DNA from: Coprinellus micaceus
Lineage: Eukaryota; Basidiomycota; Agaricomycetes; Agaricales; Psathyrellaceae
Reading direction: 5' to 3'
DNA length: 64,000 nucleotides
Assembly (NCBI GenBank): GCA_951394405.1
Contig: OX596343.1
Coordinates: forward strand, 2,757,224-2,821,223
The notes under the pieces: generated by a model
Seen by the model: only the letters and a program-made list of their open reading frames with translations
Told to the model about the DNA's origin: nothing
The model's database searches: none
Made by a program: the position numbers and the translations under genes
Shown: positions 62,085 to 64,000 of the stretch, piece by piece
Layout of the letters: each line of letters begins with the position of its first letter
Numbering within the stretch: the stretch's first letter is position 1

Positions 62085-62870
62085 ATGGATGGTCGTTTGG
62101 GAATTGGGGGAGACCGTCAAATGTGGATGAACGCTACTCTTTTGGGGCGGTTAGTAGTACGCATTGGCCGTTTGGGAATTGGGGGGGGCTATCCAATGTG
62201 GATGAAAGCTACTCTTTTGGGGCGGTTAGTAGTACGCATTGGCCATTTGGGAATTGGGGGAGACCGTCCAATGTGGATGAACGCTACTCTTTCGGGGCGG
62301 TTAGTAGTACGCATTGGTCATTTGGGAATTGGGGGAGACCGTCAAATGTGGATGAACGCTACTCTTTCGGGGCGGTTAGTAGTACACATTGGTCGTTTGG
62401 GAATTGGGGGGGGCTATCCAATGTGGATGAACGCTACTCTTTTGGGGCGGTTAGTAGTACACATTGGTCGTTTGGGAATTGGGGGGGGCTATCCAATGTG
62501 GGTTAACGCTGCTCTCTTGGGTCGTTGACTTCGGATGGTCATTTGGGAATTGGGGGAGGCCGTCAAATGTGGATGAACGCTACTCTTTTGGGGCGGTTAG
62601 TAGTACGCATTGGTCATTTGGGAATTGGGGGGGGCTATCCAATGTGGGTTAACGCTGCTCTCTTGGGTCGTTCACTTCGGATGGTCATTTGGGAATTGGG
62701 GGAGGCCGTCAAATGTGGATGAACGCTACTCTTTTGGGGCGGTTAGTAGTACGCATTGGCCGTTTGGGAATTGGGGGGGGCTATCCAATGTGGATGAACG
62801 CTACTCTTTTGGGGCGGTTAGTAGTACACATTGGTCGTTTGGGAATTGGGGGGATGGACCCGACTGTGCT
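62085..62870 (+). repeat. 75-bp subtelomeric array, 11 units
   Basis: GGGAATTGGGGG units have GAATT at 62101, 62176, 62251, 62326, 62401, 62476, 62547, 62622, 62693, 62768 and 62843. Spacing is exactly 75 bp except two 71-bp steps (after 62476 and 62622). Two unit types alternate, one with AGACCGTC or AGGCCGTC and one with GGGCTATCC. Because 75 is divisible by three, frames stay open and repeat 25-residue peptides; these are not called as genes. The + strand is G-rich. Confidence 0.92.
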
Positions 62871-63841
62871 CGGTCCAATTAAATATGAGTTCGGCACTCT
62901 TCCCCCAGAGTGACTCTGTTTGGAACTCTGTCGGGCGCCTTCTCACAAATGGCTTTTCCCCCACCTCATGCACGGACTTGAGGGCAGGTCCCTTTGACTT
63001 TGCAACCGAGTTCGTGTGTGTAACACTCAATTAACCAAGGCCAAATGCCTCATAGCAAGTGATTCCTGCCATTGGGTACCAATCATACTGGACTAACCTA
63101 CTAGTCATCTATTCGGTACTATCACGGTCAGGCATCCTTTCCGATCAAGCCAATACATATAGAGCATTATAAACCCCTACTCCCGAATCTGTTACTCACA
63201 TGCCCCATCAGCTTCAACCACCATTCAACGGGCTGCGACTTCAATTCATTCTCATCCTAATTACACACCCCAGGTACTATTAGTCTCACTCCCCCTCCAA
63301 TCCCTGAACGCTATCCATCGCATCCTTGATAACCGGTAAGTTTCCAGCAAACTCTAGGTTACTCGGTACAACCGCATACGTGCCTCCCTATTTCACCCTT
63401 CAGTTGTGCCTGATTTTGCGATACCCAACCAAACTCACCGTCCTCTTTTCCTGGACAATCCACATTCCCGAGTCCAACACCCAGCCCTTCACAAAACCGC
63501 TATACTGACACCCATACCCATCTTTAAAGTCGACATAGTCCACGATCTTGAAGTCCTTCCTGACATACGACGTCGGCAAGAGAAATCTCGCCATTTCCCG
63601 CTTCCATGCCCCATCAACGCACTCCAGACGGGCGTATACTTTGCAGCCAGGTAACCCACGCGACTCATTCAAGCAAACCCGTCCAATATGTCAATACCAC
63701 TTTCCTTCACATATCTTGACGCTTTCCTCTGTCTCCACGATCAAACTGTGTCAGCCCGACCAATGCATTTCTCCACTCTTCACCTCCCTCATCCCCCACA
63801 AACGCCTCGGAGAATAAACCCAGCTCCTCCACGCCGGGCCT
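62871..63841. other. Subtelomere before the telomere
   Basis: A minus-strand frame of 90 codons (63400-63672) has natural composition and lacks low complexity, but no family is recognised and no splice partner was found. Otherwise nothing is seen. It could be a decayed gene. Confidence 0.35.
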
Positions 63842-64000
63842 TTAGGGTTAGGGTTAGGGTTAGGGTTAGGGTTAGGGTTAGGGTTAGGGTTAGGGTTAGG
63901 GTTAGGGTTAGGGTTAGGGTTAGGGTTAGGGTTAGGGTTAGGGTTAGGGTTAGGGTTAGGGTTAGGGTTAGGGTTAGGGTTAGGGTTAGGGTTAGGGTTA
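63842..64000 (+). repeat. Telomere, (TTAGGG)n
   Basis: About 26.5 uninterrupted TTAGGG units reach the end of the window with no variant repeats. The G-rich strand runs 5' to 3' towards the end, the correct polarity for the right end of a chromosome, and the window stops inside the telomere. Confidence 0.99.

Noticed and set aside
62046..62913. Several open frames across the 75-bp array
   Set aside because: Unit length divisible by three explains them, and the two 71-bp units break each frame.

Overview
The window is the end of a fungal chromosome, almost certainly from a basidiomycete mushroom (Agaricomycetes). The right edge is about 26 tandem TTAGGG repeats. The genes are intron-rich, with GT..AG introns often only 51-70 nt long. 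One gene encodes a lectin of the Psathyrella velutina (PVL) type. The most distal genes are a telomere-linked RecQ-type helicase and a small zinc-knuckle companion. The species cannot be named from sequence alone.

Layout, left to right. 1-1010: a hairpin-rich repeat region built around GTYTARAC palindromes. 3524-4776: a seven-transmembrane protein. 7415-8690: the PVL-like lectin. About 8740-12838 and 18680-23235: two arms of a very large, diverged inverted duplication. The sequence between them (about 5.8 kb) holds one gene, the 26S proteasome subunit Rpn6 (13816-18390, 11 exons). Each arm keeps one copy of an unrecognised ~293-residue gene; arm B also keeps an intact small secreted coiled-coil gene that is frameshifted and truncated in arm A. 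26227-30941 (minus): an Iml2/TTC39 family protein (10 exons, 790 aa). 31-39 kb: gene-poor, with relics of Iml2 exon 1 and of a satellite unit. 39259-43645 (minus): a tail-anchored FHA/coiled-coil protein of the SLMAP/PRO45/Far10 type, a STRIPAK subunit (9 exons, 902 aa).

From about 44 kb to the end the DNA is mostly tandem repeats: a ~265-bp degenerate satellite (44.2-46.5 kb), a ~490-bp duplication (47.3-48.2), a ~140-bp array (48.6-49.7), a 33-bp minisatellite (50.6-51.0), two 127-bp elements with short terminal inverted repeats (61.2-61.5), a 121-bp triplet (61.6-61.95) and a 75-bp array of 11 units (62.09-62.87). Among these lie the helicase (52243-57299, 6 exons, 1594 aa), the zinc-knuckle gene (57380-58839, 4 exons, 428 aa) and an LRR-like open frame (59584-60315).

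The exon models were made by eye from splice consensus, reading frame and family conservation; all sum to whole codons. The three conserved cellular genes (Rpn6, Iml2, FHA) have many long, pyrimidine-rich introns, whereas the helicase pair, lectin and 7-TM gene have compact ones. The genes do not form a pathway: this is a gene-sparse subtelomere in which conserved genes sit among duplications and satellites.
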